NCBI GenBank assembly: GCA_009801015.1
Contig: VHZZ01000018.1
Location: forward strand, 462,111 to 526,110
Reading direction: 5' to 3'
Origin: Silene noctiflora
Lineage: Eukaryota; Streptophyta; Magnoliopsida; Caryophyllales; Caryophyllaceae
Length of the DNA: 64,000 bases
Both the position numbers and the translations under genes were made by a program. The notes beneath the pieces are model-generated. The model searched no databases and had not been told where the DNA came from. It worked only from the letters and a program-made list of their open reading frames with translations. Within the stretch, counting starts at the first letter, position 1. The number at the start of each line of letters is the position of its first letter. Positions 26,566 to 37,925 of this stretch are shown here, one piece after another.

Positions 26566-26755
26566 TAATTTTGTTTGATCTAAAATGGGATGTTGCTTGG
26601 ATTTAGAGTTACTGGGTTGGTAGGACTCGACCTAACACGGTCACCTAAGTAAGAATGTAGCTTATATATACAATAGATTTGTAAGTGTTATGATTAGGAG
26701 TAATCGTGTTTTTTTGGAAAGTAATGACTTATAGTTTTTTGGGTGGTAAAACATA

Positions 26756-26846
26756 CTCCCTCTTATTCAGCCTATAGTTCACCTTTCCCTAATATATGTG
26801 AGTAGTATTATAATGAAAGGGGAACTATAGGCTGAATAGGAGGGAG
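26756..26846. mobile_element. very short, nearly perfect hairpin MITE (Stowaway ends)
   Basis: The element is only 91 bp, flanked by TA. The arms CTCCCTCTTATTCAGCCTAT and CTCCCTCCTATTCAGCCTAT (minus strand) pair on through AGTTC/CC to a loop of about 25 bases. A transcript across it would fold into a long hairpin. Confidence 0.85.
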
Positions 26847-26939
26847 TATGTGTTGGTAGTATTAGTTAATGCACATTCAAAATCATGTGACACCTTGAGA
26901 AGAGGATCAAATGACATTTTAAAACATTTTTTTAACTCT

Positions 26940-27084
26940 ATAGGTCTAGCGGATGGTTAACGGGCGAATAAGTAATGACATAACGTGATCATGGAAAAAA
27001 TCGAAAAATGTAACTACAACTCTCAAAAGTTTCCTTAGCGAGCGGGGGCGAGTGCCCTAACTATCCCCCCTAAATCCGCCACTG
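26940..27084. mobile_element. hAT-type element fragment with CAGTGGCGGATTTAG end
   Basis: The right end, read on the minus strand, is CAGTGGCGGATTTAGGGGGG, a very common plant hAT terminus, followed inward by GGGGGCGAGTGCCC. The left end is not clear. A better-defined relative lies at 28615-28787. Confidence 0.4.
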
Positions 27085-28070
27085 GTTTTGAGGTAAATGG
27101 GCCACAAAATTCTTATTTACAACAGTTTGTAAACAATAATTTGCGAAGCTTCGTACTCTTGTTGCTTTGTCAAAACATTATTTTATTTATTTTGCTTAAT
27201 CATTTTTACTTTTATTTTGGTGTAAATCGGGGTGTCTACCGTCAACAACCGTGTATAAACTCCTCGCGCGCGGGTGCTCTCACAATGAGGTAAACGGTTG
27301 GCCATAAACTTTGCTCCATTCTCACGGGCAGGGATTGAATCCTTGACCAAAGTATTTTAATCAAATATATACAAATGATTGAAACGGATACTCATGCCTT
27401 ATAGATACAGGGTCTATGAAAATCAAATATTTCAAATAAGTCATTATACTCACTTCATTCACATCTAAACATACCATTTACATTTTAGATAGTCTCTCTC
27501 GAGGATATATCGGTCTTAAGATCAAATCACGTCAAATATCACCTTACTTGAATATATGAGACAAACTTTTTGATAGTCCTCCTGCATTATGTGCTAATTT
27601 CATTTATCTAAAGTACCTGTTTTAACTTCCATACGGGTATGCCATCTTAAACAGGAATATATGTTTACATTCTTGATATTATTCATGACCGAGGAGAATT
27701 TTTGATATACAGATATGTGAGATCTTGTTTGATTCGACATTATGAGTACATTCTTGTTTGATTCGACATTATGAGTACAGTGAGTCGGGTTGTATCTTAA
27801 ACAGGAATGCGTGTTTAGGCGTTTTTTACATGCCTTGTGTGACCCATGCCTGGTGTGCCCGACCCGTTTAAAACTAGTATCGGGCTCGGGTCGAGCAGAT
27901 ACAACCCAGCTCACTATCAACCCAGACCCGCCATGGACCCGTGATGACCCGCCTACACTTGGCCAATTAAGCTCAGCCCCGCCCGAATGTGTGACCGCCC
28001 CTAGTGGGAGTACGTAGTACAGAGTCGGTATATCTCCATTTATTTGATGGACCACTTCTTCCTCGAGCCC
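27085..28070. other. intergenic, no gene seen
   Basis: The stretch is AT-rich. The segment 27720-27780 holds a direct repeat of GATTCGACATTATGAGTAC, and 27860-28000 has GGGTCGAG/CCCGACCC-rich words like those of decayed hAT ends. No coding frame has recognisable homology. Confidence 0.5.
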
Positions 28071-28205
28071 TAGTAATTTTTTTTAGTGTTGATCAGAAAT
28101 GTTCTCTACCGACAGTTGGGGCAATCTCCGTTAACCGCCTTTCAAATTTGGCTTTTCCATTTACAACAGTCAAGAATCAAACTCCCAACTCACTGCTACT
28201 AATTA
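28071..28205 (-). mobile_element. tRNA-derived SINE, older copy
   Basis: It begins with a T run (the poly(A) end on the minus strand). It then carries GTGTTGATCAG, ACCGACAGTTGGGGCAATCTCC and CAAGAATCAAACTCCCAACTCACT, and so aligns with the clear SINE at 43474-43668, but with many differences. The B-box region reads GAGTTTGATTC on the minus strand. The target duplication is not resolved. Confidence 0.6.
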
Positions 28206-28614
28206 GTAATCGCGCGGAAGATACAAATAAATTGTCCAACAACGGCCATATTCGACTCCACCTTCTTCGCGCCACCGTCCTCTGCCACGCGACCAGAGCA
28301 ACGCGGCCTTTATTCCGCCGTGTACGCCGCCACTCCAACCGCTTAAGATCACCAAACGACCATCAATAGCTAACTCCATCACCTCCTCCGTCAAAACAAC
28401 ATGTTTATTCAAGGTTAATTCATAAATTTCATCCCCAATTATCCTAATTCCGAATTTTAGGGTTCTTGAGTTATCGTCCTATTATAGGGTATAATTTCGC
28501 TGCGTGTGATGATTAGTTGCTAGTTTGGGAGCATGAGGAACACTATATTGATGTATATGGGTTGAACACTGTGTGTAAACTCGAATTTAGTGATGTTTAT
28601 TTCGAAATTTTGAG

Positions 28615-28787
28615 CAGTAGCGGAACCAGGTTTTGTAGTTAGGGGGAACGAACAAATTTCAGGGGCGAACGAGTAATACAATAAGGTAAAATCGGATTTT
28701 TTTCTGGAATTTTCGCTATTTTTTTTCAAACTTTCATTGTCTAGTGGGGGCGAACGTCCCTGCTATCTCCCCTTGGATCCGCCACTG
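28615..28787. mobile_element. hAT-type MITE with CAGTGGCGGA ends
   Basis: The 173-bp element has left end CAGTAGCGGAACCAGG and right end CAGTGGCGGATCCAAGG (minus strand). The flanks ATTTTGAG and GTTTTGTT agree at 5 of 8 positions, so an old 8-bp duplication is possible. There is no coding capacity. Confidence 0.6.
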
Positions 28788-28867
28788 GTTTTGTTAATTA
28801 TTTTGCGATATATGATTTGGTGATGTTAGATTGTGAGATGGTGAAAATGATGATGCTTATGTTTAAT

Positions 28868-29050
28868 CAAAGCGTCTTGCTAGTGACGGATTGAAGACGA
28901 ATAGTCTCCCTCTCACAATAAAGGCAAGTGGGAGGGCAAGTGGGGGAGAAATAGAGCTCTCCATGGATAGTGCAACTTGCATATTGTAAGAGGGGCATTA
29001 TCCGTCTTTAGCTTGTGACGGATAGTGCCTGTCTTCAATGAGAATTTGTG
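28868..29050. mobile_element. Mutator-like MITE, GACGGATAGTG family
   Basis: The 183-bp element lies between exact 9-bp copies of ATGTTTAAT (28859-28867 and 29051-29059). The left end is CAAAGCGTCTTGC and the right end, on the minus strand, is CACAAATTCTCATTGAAGAC. The inner arms pair through GACGGATAGTG / CACTATCCGTC-type words. A 9-bp duplication is the mark of Mutator-like elements. Confidence 0.85.
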
Positions 29051-29059
29051 ATGTTTAAT

Positions 29060-30024
29060 GGGTAGTTTTGTGAAAGGTGTTGAAATATTATTGTTATAGA
29101 AACGATTGTCGCGTTTGCAGTTGGTGTAAGTTGTATTTAGACAGGGTTAAATTCTATTTTTGTTGATTCCTGATTTCAACTGAATCATAAATGTTGTTGG
29201 GTTGAGATTTGATAATGAAGGATTCTGAAGCTTGTCTATAAACTAAGCTAGGTTCTAATTGTATGAGTTTAGTGAATTATCAATGCAGTTGCATCGATAT
29301 GAGAAGAGGAGGTATTTTTCATTACGAGTACTTTAATTTGTCTAGAAGCTAAGGTTGTGAGTGCATGTCCTGTAATGATGTTACTGAGATATGAGGACAC
29401 TTAGATGCTTGTTGTTAAGAATTAGTATTTGGTTGTCTTTAGGAATTGGGACATTGACTTGGGCGTTTAAGGTAAGCTGAGGCAGTTAGGCTGATCAGGG
29501 CATGGTATAAGCGTTGGAGCCCCATCGGGAACATGACATTGTTCACAAATCAAATACTCACCTAGTACTTTCATCGTCAACCTTTTGTGGCTCTTATCTT
29601 ATGGTGCCACCGCCTAGTCACCACTCCAAGGTTGCCTCACCTAATACCTTCATCGCCACCATCATACATTCACACCATCACCAACCACCATAGTGGTGGA
29701 GCTAAGATATGAAGCTTTGGGGGGCTATGCATAGATGTAGGGACTAGGGACTACTTATGCTAATTCACAATAGATTCACTTTGGAAAAACCTCGAAATTT
29801 GAATTACAATCATATGCTGTATTGCTTAATGAGGCGACATCCCTCATTTGCCCCTTTCTCCGCCACAGCATTTGCATGTCCATCACATATCTTTTCACTG
29901 TTTTACCTTTATTTCTGGCTGGAAAGAGCGTGTATAGGTCACAATTCAAATAAAGCATACATAACGAAAATCCTACCAGTAGCTATGTTGAAGGCATTGT
30001 TGGTTGTCAAACTAAGTAATGGTA
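29060..30024. other. intergenic, no gene seen
   Basis: No coding sequence is recognised. The segment 29691-29873 has loose hAT-like ends (TAGTGGTGGAGCTAAG left; CTGTGGCGGAGAAAGG on the minus strand at the right), but no target duplication could be matched. Confidence 0.4.
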
Positions 30025-30369
30025 CTTTCATACAAGAAAATCTTCAATCCAGCTAGGTGGGTTAACTAGATCCTCCACCTCTCCGACTCCTAGCCTGGTT
30101 TTCTTTGCTTCCTTGGCTAGCTTGTAAGCCACCGTGTTAATACTTTGTTCTTCGAATCGAAGCTGAATCCCTGGGATAAGAACTATTAGATCCTTGCAAT
30201 CACCTATTAGATTAGTAAGCAAGTATGGATTTACATGTCATCTGTCAATGAGATAAACTGCCATTGCACAGTCAGAGCCTCTCAGAGGTATCATTGGGTT
30301 CCTCCACCACTTAGTGCTCGCCTTAGTAAGGGCCACTCGGATAGCCAACATCTCAGCCATGAATGGGTT
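30025..30369 (-). pseudogene. LINE-type RNase H domain remnant
   Basis: On the minus strand, one frame reads AEMLAIRVALTKAST, then SDCAMAVYLIDR and, after an in-frame stop near 30234, NLIGDCKDLIVLIPGIQLRF, EEQSINTVAYKLAKEAKK. This order (A-E-...-A-L, D-C/S-..., R-E-N-...-A-D-x-L-A-like tail) is that of the RNase H-like domain found at the end of plant LINE polyproteins and in stand-alone plant RNase H-like proteins. The reverse transcriptase is not present nearby. I infer a 5'-truncated, dead LINE fragment or a captured gene piece. Confidence 0.6.
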
Positions 30370-32959
30370 GACTCATTACTGGATGTCGAATGGGTTTAAA
30401 CTTTCACACTCAAGCTTTTTTCAAATAAAAATATCTCTGGGATTGAGTTTCTATTCAATACATAAATTTTTTTTATCATTTCACGATTGTTCCAACATTT
30501 GCCATAAAAATTACAAGAGAGGGCATCACAAGTAGTACAGTTTTCTTAAATGACCAACCGTGCCAACCAATCTATCCATTCCACCCAACCAAAATAGTTG
30601 TTTTTGCCTTGTGCATTGCTGCATTCTATCAGCATGAATGATTTTTAATAAACTGTGGTTCTTTCTAATAATAAACCTATGGCCGTATTGCAGGTACTCA
30701 AGTCCAGAAAGTTGTACTCTGTGTTGATAAGATTGAGAAACAACTAACAAGCAAGACGTATATGTGAGTATCATGAACTTTGTTAAGTTTTGTTTACTAG
30801 ACAATTACCTTGCTTACGTGATTCTCGTTTCCAAAAAATATAAACCTACGTTTATTAGTACGTGACCGAAGGTTAAAGGACGTCTTAAGCATACTTTTTT
30901 CTGCCTAGTTTTCAATGAAAAGACCTGTAGCGTTGTAGGTTTTAGAACTTGTGACTGAGACCAAACTGGAGCAAAGTGCACTTCCAAACAAGTGGCAAAG
31001 ATTAGCAATTACAGGATCTCCTTATAAGTTATAGCCTTCCACGTCACTGATCCTGAACCCGAGTTCCTTTGAATAAAAATGATGGAAGGGTCAAGTGTGT
31101 GCTTGAAATTTTTCTTCAGAACTGGTAGTCTGGTGGTGCATTCGGGGTGGTGTGAGCTTGGTGATGGGCGATTGGCGGCTGTTGGAAGGTTACGTGGTGT
31201 TATGCTGGTTTTGGCAGAAGAGCATTGTTGCGGGTTGTATGAGTGGCTGGCTGAGAGGATGGCGAAAGGGGTATAGTTGTAACTTTGAGAGCTAATACCG
31301 GATAAAGAAATGTATGGAATTGATCGAAATGACCTCAAATAGAAAATGTATAATGTATAGAATTAATTAGAAAGAAAGAGGTATATGATTGAGATCAAAA
31401 TCTGGGCAGATAGTTTGTAATTGATCAATAATTATCTGCTTATGTTGAATATGTTTGTGTTTGTGCCGGCTCATGTTAATTAGTTAAAGATACATGTTTT
31501 ACTCCATGCCAATTATGTAATACAAAGTTGTATTTCGCATATCCACTAAATTGATAATGTGTTTAGTGTTGGATGAAGGACTCGCACTTGGGTTGGTTGA
31601 TTTGATTCATAATTTTCCGATAACTTCTAATACTATAATTTTGCAATTTTATACCGAGTAATTGTAGTGTCACCACGAATCCTACGTAGTTAGAGCTGGT
31701 AGACGAATCATTTCAGAGGGTATGACTGTGAGTGGAATTAATTTGTGCTATAGTGTGATTGTGTCTTCTCAAGTCTGTTTGCATTCATGTAGGTCTATTT
31801 GAGGTTGGTCACTGTCACCTTCGGGTATAATTCCCGTGTATTACCAGCGAGATGTTTATGGTTATATGTCAAATCAGCCATCAAAACTCAAGTAGAATAG
31901 ATCAATTCAGATATCTGGTTTTATTCAGGTCTTTACTCCTGAGCGGGTCGGTTTGACAGCTCTACACAGTATACATTTCTCTTCCTTGTGACAGTATATG
32001 GTGGGTGCAGATGTTAATAACATATGTACGGGTAAGTTAAGTCACCTAGGACTCCCTGTCATGTTGATCCACCGAAATTGTGGTGGAACCCTGAGAGTTA
32101 GACACCATACACTACTTGGGATTTTGGACTGCAGTATCGTACATCGGTACATAAGATGTGGTTACGATTTCTCCTGCAGTTGGCATTCTGATTGTAACTA
32201 CTGATAGCTTCAATGACCCATGAGAAGGGTAATTCGGTTGGGTGTTTTCCTTTGGCGACAGTGCTGACACTATACATGGTTTGATTGTAACTTGTAAGTT
32301 GGTAGTACTAACTACGACATTATCCTAGTGCCTCAAAGTTGTCTGTCTTTGTCGAGACCAGAGTGTCGGATACATGAGTGTTGCAAAATAAGATAATTCA
32401 AAAATGGTTTTGAGATAATCCCTAATCCTCTTTATCTTATTATTGTATTGAAAATTCTATTAACCGATGAAGAGGACCATAGTTATGTGGGACGGGGGTT
32501 CGACCCCTGTTAGTTTTTTTTTTTTTTTTTTCAAACTGAAATTATCATTCTGCCTCCCTTAACTCAACAATTGAGTCATAATTTATAGACGGAGTTGAGT
32601 TCCAGCATCGGCCCACCGTATTATTTACTCAAAAACCGCCACTGGGTATCGGTAGTCGGTACTACTTAACCCCAATTAAATTAAAAATAGTTTGATGGTA
32701 TGTCATTGTTATTACAGGAAAAAGGTGTGTGGGAGAAATACAATACAGCTGCTATGCCAGATTACCACCAAGAAATGCATCTTTTTTTTGATGCAATATC
32801 ATTTCAGATTGTCATGGTCTGCAGTTGAGCCCACCACTCCCCAACTTACTGTGGTCTCCTAAGTCCACATTGTGTCTCTTTTTTGTGTGATGTTATCTCT
32901 GTGGGAATCATATTTTAAGGACTTTGGTCCAAGATTCTTGTGTGCTTTGTGAATTGCAG
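30370..32959. other. intergenic, no proven gene; candidate exons only
   Basis: No protein family is recognised. Two stretches look exon-like on the plus strand: 30693-30761, after TATTGCAG and before GTGAGTATC, and 32719-32850, after TTATTACAG. They are discussed as a possible small gene. A GC-richer open frame at 31079-31276 (plus) has no match I know. The segment 32620-32650 ends with ACCGCCACTG, a hAT-like terminus. Confidence 0.35.
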
Positions 32960-33084
32960 ATAGTCTAAGGACGGACATTTTTCGTCGCAAGCTTATGACC
33001 TTTCATAAGATGCAAGTAGGAGGACAAGTGAGAAAGCAAGTGACAGAGGGCTTATAAGAGGTCACAAGCAAGACTTATTGGATA
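32960..33084. mobile_element. partial GACGG-type MITE
   Basis: It starts around AAGGACGGACATTTTTCGTC and ends with GAGGTCACAAGCAAGACTTATT, the reverse complement of the AAGTCTTGCTTGTGAC end of the family. Only one end is well kept. Confidence 0.4.
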
Positions 33085-33393
33085 CTCTGTTGTTGCTTGT
33101 TGATTTAGTTGGTCATCGTTAAAATGCCACATTTGTTTAAGTGTGAAACGGGTTAAAAACTACTTTATATAGATATGGGACAAAAAGTTTATCATTCCTA
33201 GACATTATGCTTGTTGTCCACTCTATCTACTTCACCCGTTTCTTTTTCAAGACGAATGTGTCCATCTTCAAGAGTTTGTGTAGTTAATTATGTTACGATT
33301 TTTTGTAGATATATAAGTTTGTGGGAATCATAGATATAAAAGGTTTTGGTCCTTGTGTGCCTTGTGAATTGCTGATACTGTTTTGTAGTTCTT

Positions 33394-33426
<33 letters not shown>

Positions 33427-33547
33427 CACCACACTTGTTTTAAGGGTAAAACGGGTCAAATTCTAAATATTATGGTTCTTGTTCCATCTATCTACTTAAC
33501 CTGTTTCGCGATTAAGTCGCAAACAAGAGTTTGTGTAATTGATTAAG

Positions 33548-33745
33548 CAGTCCGTCTCATTATAGACGGTCACTATCCGTCTAAAGCTGAAGACGGATAG
33601 GGTCTCTCTCACAAAATGTAAGTGGATAGCGTAAGTGGATGGAAAATGAATTACCCTACCAGCCCTCTCACTTCCATTTTATAAAAGGGACATTATCCGT
33701 CTTCAGCTTTAGGTGGATATTATTCGTCTACAATGAATATATGTT
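33548..33745. mobile_element. Mutator-like MITE, GACGGATAGTG family
   Basis: The 198-bp element is flanked by TTGATTAAG (33539-33547) and TTAATTAAG (33746-33754), 8 of 9 identical. Arms read CACTATCCGTCTAAAGCTG and, on the opposite side, CATTATCCGTCTTCAGC. The middle contains CTCTCACAAAATGTAAGTGG, shared by other copies. Confidence 0.75.
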
Positions 33746-33938
33746 TTAATTAAGTTACAATCTTTGGTATGGGCTGGACCTCAATAACACTATTTGTGGA
33801 CCTTTATATATCAAGGTCTATACCTTGATTATTGCTATGGGGTACCTTGTAAGGCAAAGGACAAATGGATAGGACACCTCATACTACTAATTATTACTCG
33901 TATATATCTATCACTATAGTATCAATAGTACTAAGTTC

Positions 33939-34404
33939 CAAAAATTCGGAAAATGCACGCGGTGTCTTTGAGGTTTATTTTTTTGCCCGAAATACCCAAT
34001 TTTTTTATGCGGAAAACTTTAAGAGGTCATAACTCGTGATTACGAGTTCCGAAAGTGATAATTTTTTTTTCAAATTGATCATCTTTCCGAGAACTATGAC
34101 TTGAAAAAAAAATTTGTTGAGTTTGGAATTCGTGACCAAGAGATATGGTCACTCAAAGTTTGTTCGGTCAAAAAAACTTTGACACGCAATAACTTCTTGC
34201 CACGGGATCCAAATACGATAAATTTTTTTTTTAAATCGTAGTTCTCGGAAAGATCGTCGATTTGAAAAAAAAAAATTATCACTTTTGGAAATCGTAAGCA
34301 CGAGTTATGTCATCTTAAAGTTCTCCGGATAAAAAAATTGGGTATTTCGGGCAAAATATCAAACCTCAAGGGCACCGCGTGCATTATCCGAAAAATTTTT
34401 GATC
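33939..34404. repeat. 466-bp foldback element (long inverted repeat)
   Basis: The left arm begins CAAAAATTCGGAAAATGCACG and the right arm, on the minus strand, CAAAAATTTTTCGGATAATGCACG. The two then stay alignable for about 200 bases through GGTTTATTTTTTTGCCCG, AAATACCCAATTTTTTTA, CATAACTCGTG and CTTTCCGAGAACTA, almost to the centre near 34170. No coding frame is present. It looks like a foldback or Mutator-like non-autonomous element with very long inverted ends. The target duplication is not resolved. Confidence 0.8.
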
Positions 34405-35032
34405 GTCCGGGTAAATTAAACTTTTTGGTTGAGATAGTTTCTTGATGCGGTATTGAAATTATCGATGAGATTAGAGTTGTATAATTGTATGAGAAGCTTG
34501 GAAAGAAAAGACAGATAATAATTCTCATAAGATAATATTTTGAATAATAGATAAGACATGGAATTTCTATGACAATTGAAGCTCTTTTGATGATACAAAT
34601 CTTTGTTTGAGACGAGTTAAATAAACAGATGAAATAAAAGGCGGAATGTTTAGGAGATAAGAAATTTTTATCTCATCAGTCATCACAAGTAGTGACGAAT
34701 AGCTCAAGCACGACATATAAGACGTGATCGAGAAGGGTCAACTCCCGTTACTCCGCCACCAAAACCCAACAACTTTTTCTCGATTTAAATTCTAAGTATT
34801 TATTAAAGAAATTCATAATTCGATTTTAAAACTTATAAGTCTACCTTGAGTTTGGTATTATGTTTCATTTCCCTTTTGTTTTTTACTTTTTCTTTTCTTT
34901 ATTTTCGCATTTCGATGTGTGCGATCACCCATGGACGGTTCTGAAGGATGATTCATATCAGCCGATCCCAAATCATTTTACGATTAAGGCTCTGATGTTG
35001 TTATTATTGTTATACACTTATAACGAATATAA

Positions 35033-35064
<32 letters not shown>

Positions 35065-35443
35065 GAGAGATCGACTATTTGATAGAGGGTAGGGATCATA
35101 TTAAAAGAGAAAAAAAGGTGGGAAACCAAGAAAAGAAATTATAGACACAAAAAAACAAGAGCCATGAATAAGAGCATAACAGATGTCAAGTCACCATGAA
35201 AGCACAAAAAGTAAGACATGAATTCATATGAATGTTGATGGTACAATTCAAATTCTCAGTTTTTGATTGAAATATCCGTCAGAAGCTTGTGACATGTTGA
35301 ACAATACCCACTTGAGTAGATAAAGATAAATTATTTATGATTCTCTAGACACTTTTACTTTTGTCTTATTTATCCATGTGGTGATATTTAGTCCGTTATA
35401 AGCTTGTAACAAATATACCCGTCACAAGGGAGACTTATTGTTC
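34405..35443. other. intergenic, no gene seen
   Basis: AT-rich, with a 28-base T run near 35037-35064. The sequence at 35270-35430 carries TCCGTCAGAAGCTTGTGAC and CCGTTATAAGCTTGTAAC words related to the GACGG MITE families, but no clear ends. Confidence 0.4.
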
Positions 35444-35459
35444 TAACTTCTATGTATGT

Positions 35460-35530
35460 TTTTTTGGTGTTGACCAGGAGGATCTCCTGCCGATAGCTGG
35501 GACAATCTCCTTCGGGATGGTGAAGGCAAC
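35460..35530 (-). mobile_element. 5'-truncated SINE copy with 16-bp target duplication
   Basis: The 71-bp insert begins with a T run (the poly(A) end on the minus strand), then GGTGTTGACCAGGAGGATCTCC and GATAGCTGGGACAATCTCC. It matches the 3' half of the SINE at 43474-43668. It is flanked by exact copies of TAACTTCTATGTATGT at 35444-35459 and 35531-35546. The tRNA-like head is missing, as expected from 5' truncation during target-primed reverse transcription. Confidence 0.85.
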
Positions 35531-35987
35531 TAACTTCTATGTATGTATCAATGTGGATATGGTTGATTAAGAAGTATGCAATAAATGAGTTGGTACTTTT
35601 ACCCGGACCCTTTTTGTAAGTGGGTTTGACTAAGCATCACTAATACAATAAATCAAAGTTAGGTGATAGTGCTAGTCTTGTCCCCACATAGATCCTCATC
35701 ACTCTTTCTTCTCCACCATTAATGGAGAATACAATGCTTAAGTATTTGCAACTTAACTTGCATGATGTATAATTGTGTTCCTCCGATTCTCTGACACGGT
35801 ATCATGCTTAACAGATCGATCTTGAAGTGTTGAAAACAGTTATTTTGTGTGAAGTTTTCTATTTCGTGGTCAATCGTGAAGTGGTAAAGTGTTGTGTCGG
35901 GTATGCGACACGACAGCTAGGTAAAGTGTTGAAATAACATAGATATATTTGCATGGAGTACATCTAGATCATTATATGTATATTTCA

Positions 35988-36106
35988 GAAATACTTGTAT
36001 CGTCCGAGAGGACATCCTCCTTACACTTAAAGGAGGAGGATCAAAATTTTAATCCTCCTCCTTTGAGTATAAGGAGGATGTCCTCCCATAAGTCACAAGT
36101 ATTTTC
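35988..36106. repeat. 119-bp hairpin (GGAGGATGTCCTC inverted repeat)
   Basis: GAGGACATCCTCCTTACACTT followed by AAAGGAGGAGGAT pairs with ATCCTCCTCCTTT...AAGGAGGATGTCCTC, and AAATACTTGT pairs with ACAAGTATTT at the outside. The loop is under ten bases. It may be a short MITE; no target duplication was recognised. Confidence 0.7.
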
Positions 36107-36336
36107 TGTATATTGTTACCTCTCAAGTTTCATTCTAGCTTATGAATGATCAATGTCTCTTAAATTACTTGTGGAATGGCAACAAAGATGTTTGATGTAT
36201 ACAACCTTACACATGGTTATTGATGAGACGATTTTAGTATGGATTAAAAGGGTTGAATTAGTGAAGTTCAAGTGTCAAAAGCGGTACTTTGTGAGTTATA
36301 TCGCGTAACTACCGATTACACTTGTACTTTAGTTAT

Positions 36337-37654
36337 TTGATAGACTTTGTAATGGGAATTGAGAAACCGGTGTCAAGTTGAAGTAAGAATGGCGGAACTT
36401 GATCCCAAAAATTGAAGATTAAGCTTGGGAACAATGAGGGAGGGCTTGTGGGTCGGTTTTGTGTGTTAAAGACGGAGTCCAAGTCCAAAGATTGGTCCTG
36501 GGCGCGAGTATTGGGCGCATTATTCATGCGCGCAAACATGAGAAGAGGAGCTGGGCAGCAGCTATTTCGCGAGCTATGTTCGACCTTCGCGCGACCTATG
36601 TTCGTTCGACCTATGCGCGACTGAAGCGCGACCTACATTTGACACTAGTTTGTTCTTTGGTCGCGTAATTCAGCGGTTATGAGGACTCGTTTGTTGCTTT
36701 ATTTTACTCGGTTTGTTCTGAAGGTTATTATTATTATTATTAATACTTTATTTTCTAATCTAGTTTTATCTAACTATTATATAGCTTTTTATTTCATGTT
36801 TTAGAAATTACTTACGTAGCTTTGAGAGAAAAAAAACCTATTGTTATTTTCATCAAGACTATGTGTAGCTAACCTTTCATCTTGGATTCAAGCGATTGAA
36901 GCACTCTAAAGTTGTGAGTTTGAATGTTTTAATTTCTCTTCTTGATTATTGTGAATTGCTTAGTACTTAATTATATGAATGTTGATTGATAATTGCTAGG
37001 TGCGGAACTAGTAATCGATTTCTTCATTCTATTAGTATTGTTAATTGGATATGATTTATTGATTAACTTTACATTAGTAACAACCAGGAATTAATATTGA
37101 ACGGGATACGTTGATATTGGTGCTTAGAAGCAATTCGCATAAATATCTAAAGTGCAACTGGATTGTATGCGCTATTTATTCTCTATCGATTTCTCTATGT
37201 TTTATTGCTGCTGTTGAATTAAATCTTGAACTGGATTGTTGAGATTGTTTAACAGTTAGAGTTAATTAAAAACAGGATTTGTTTTAATTGACTATTCGTA
37301 AGGAGAATTGAAATTTATCATTTGCGATAGAGTAATCAATATTAGAAATTGAAACGTTCTTACAATGATCAATTGTTATTGAGTGTGGATGTATGCTTGG
37401 CTCCGAGACCTATTAAATCATCTGAATTCATCTATTTTCTTATTTGCTTAGTCTTACTTTATTAGATTAATTAAGCCAACAAAACTCCCCCCTAAACTGG
37501 TTACTTTTCTTTACATTATTTTATTATACACTTTAATTGACTTAGCCCTTCCTTGTGGGTTCGACCCTTGCTTCCACTATATTGCCGTTTTAGTAGTGTA
37601 GTTAAGTGAGTGATTATAAATTACATTTGGTAGGCATACGACTTCTAGCCCGTC
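36337..37654 (+). mobile_element. probable solo LTR of a Ty3/gypsy-type retrotransposon (fossil)
   Basis: The right part, CCTTGTGGGTTCGACCCTTG followed by CTTCCACTAT and TAGGCATACGAC near the end, is typical of long plant gypsy LTRs of the Athila/Tat kind. The segment runs from (T)TGATAG to CCCGTCA, so the ends are TGA...TCA. GTTAT at 36332-36336 and 37655-37659 may be the 5-bp target duplication, with one base of uncertainty at the left. No internal region or coding part adjoins it, so it would be a solo LTR left by recombination. Family and left edge are inferred from sequence style only. Age cannot be judged from a single LTR. Confidence 0.45.
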
Positions 37655-37818
37655 AGTTATGAAGTTTTTTCAAATTTAGTTCCGAATTTCTTTCAAGAAA
37701 CTCATTATAAATGATAATCTATAATTTATAATCTATGGAGTATAAGGGAATTTATGTTGGACATTTGTATCTATCAACTGCTACTTTACAATGATACGAG
37801 TGTGCAGGTACCGAATTT

Positions 37819-37925
37819 GCAGATGTTAGCTAGTTTAACTGGTAAAGTTATGAGGAGAAGTACTGATAACCCGAGTTCAAACCTCATCAACATCATATTC
37901 ACCTTTGTGGATCGAATTTCGTGAG
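37819..37925 (+). repeat. tRNA-like SINE head
   Basis: TAGCTAGTTTAACTGGTAAAG resembles an A box region, and GAGTTCAAACC at about 37882 is a good B box, some 50 bp downstream. A degenerate SINE is likely. The 3' tail and flanking duplication were not found. Confidence 0.4.
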
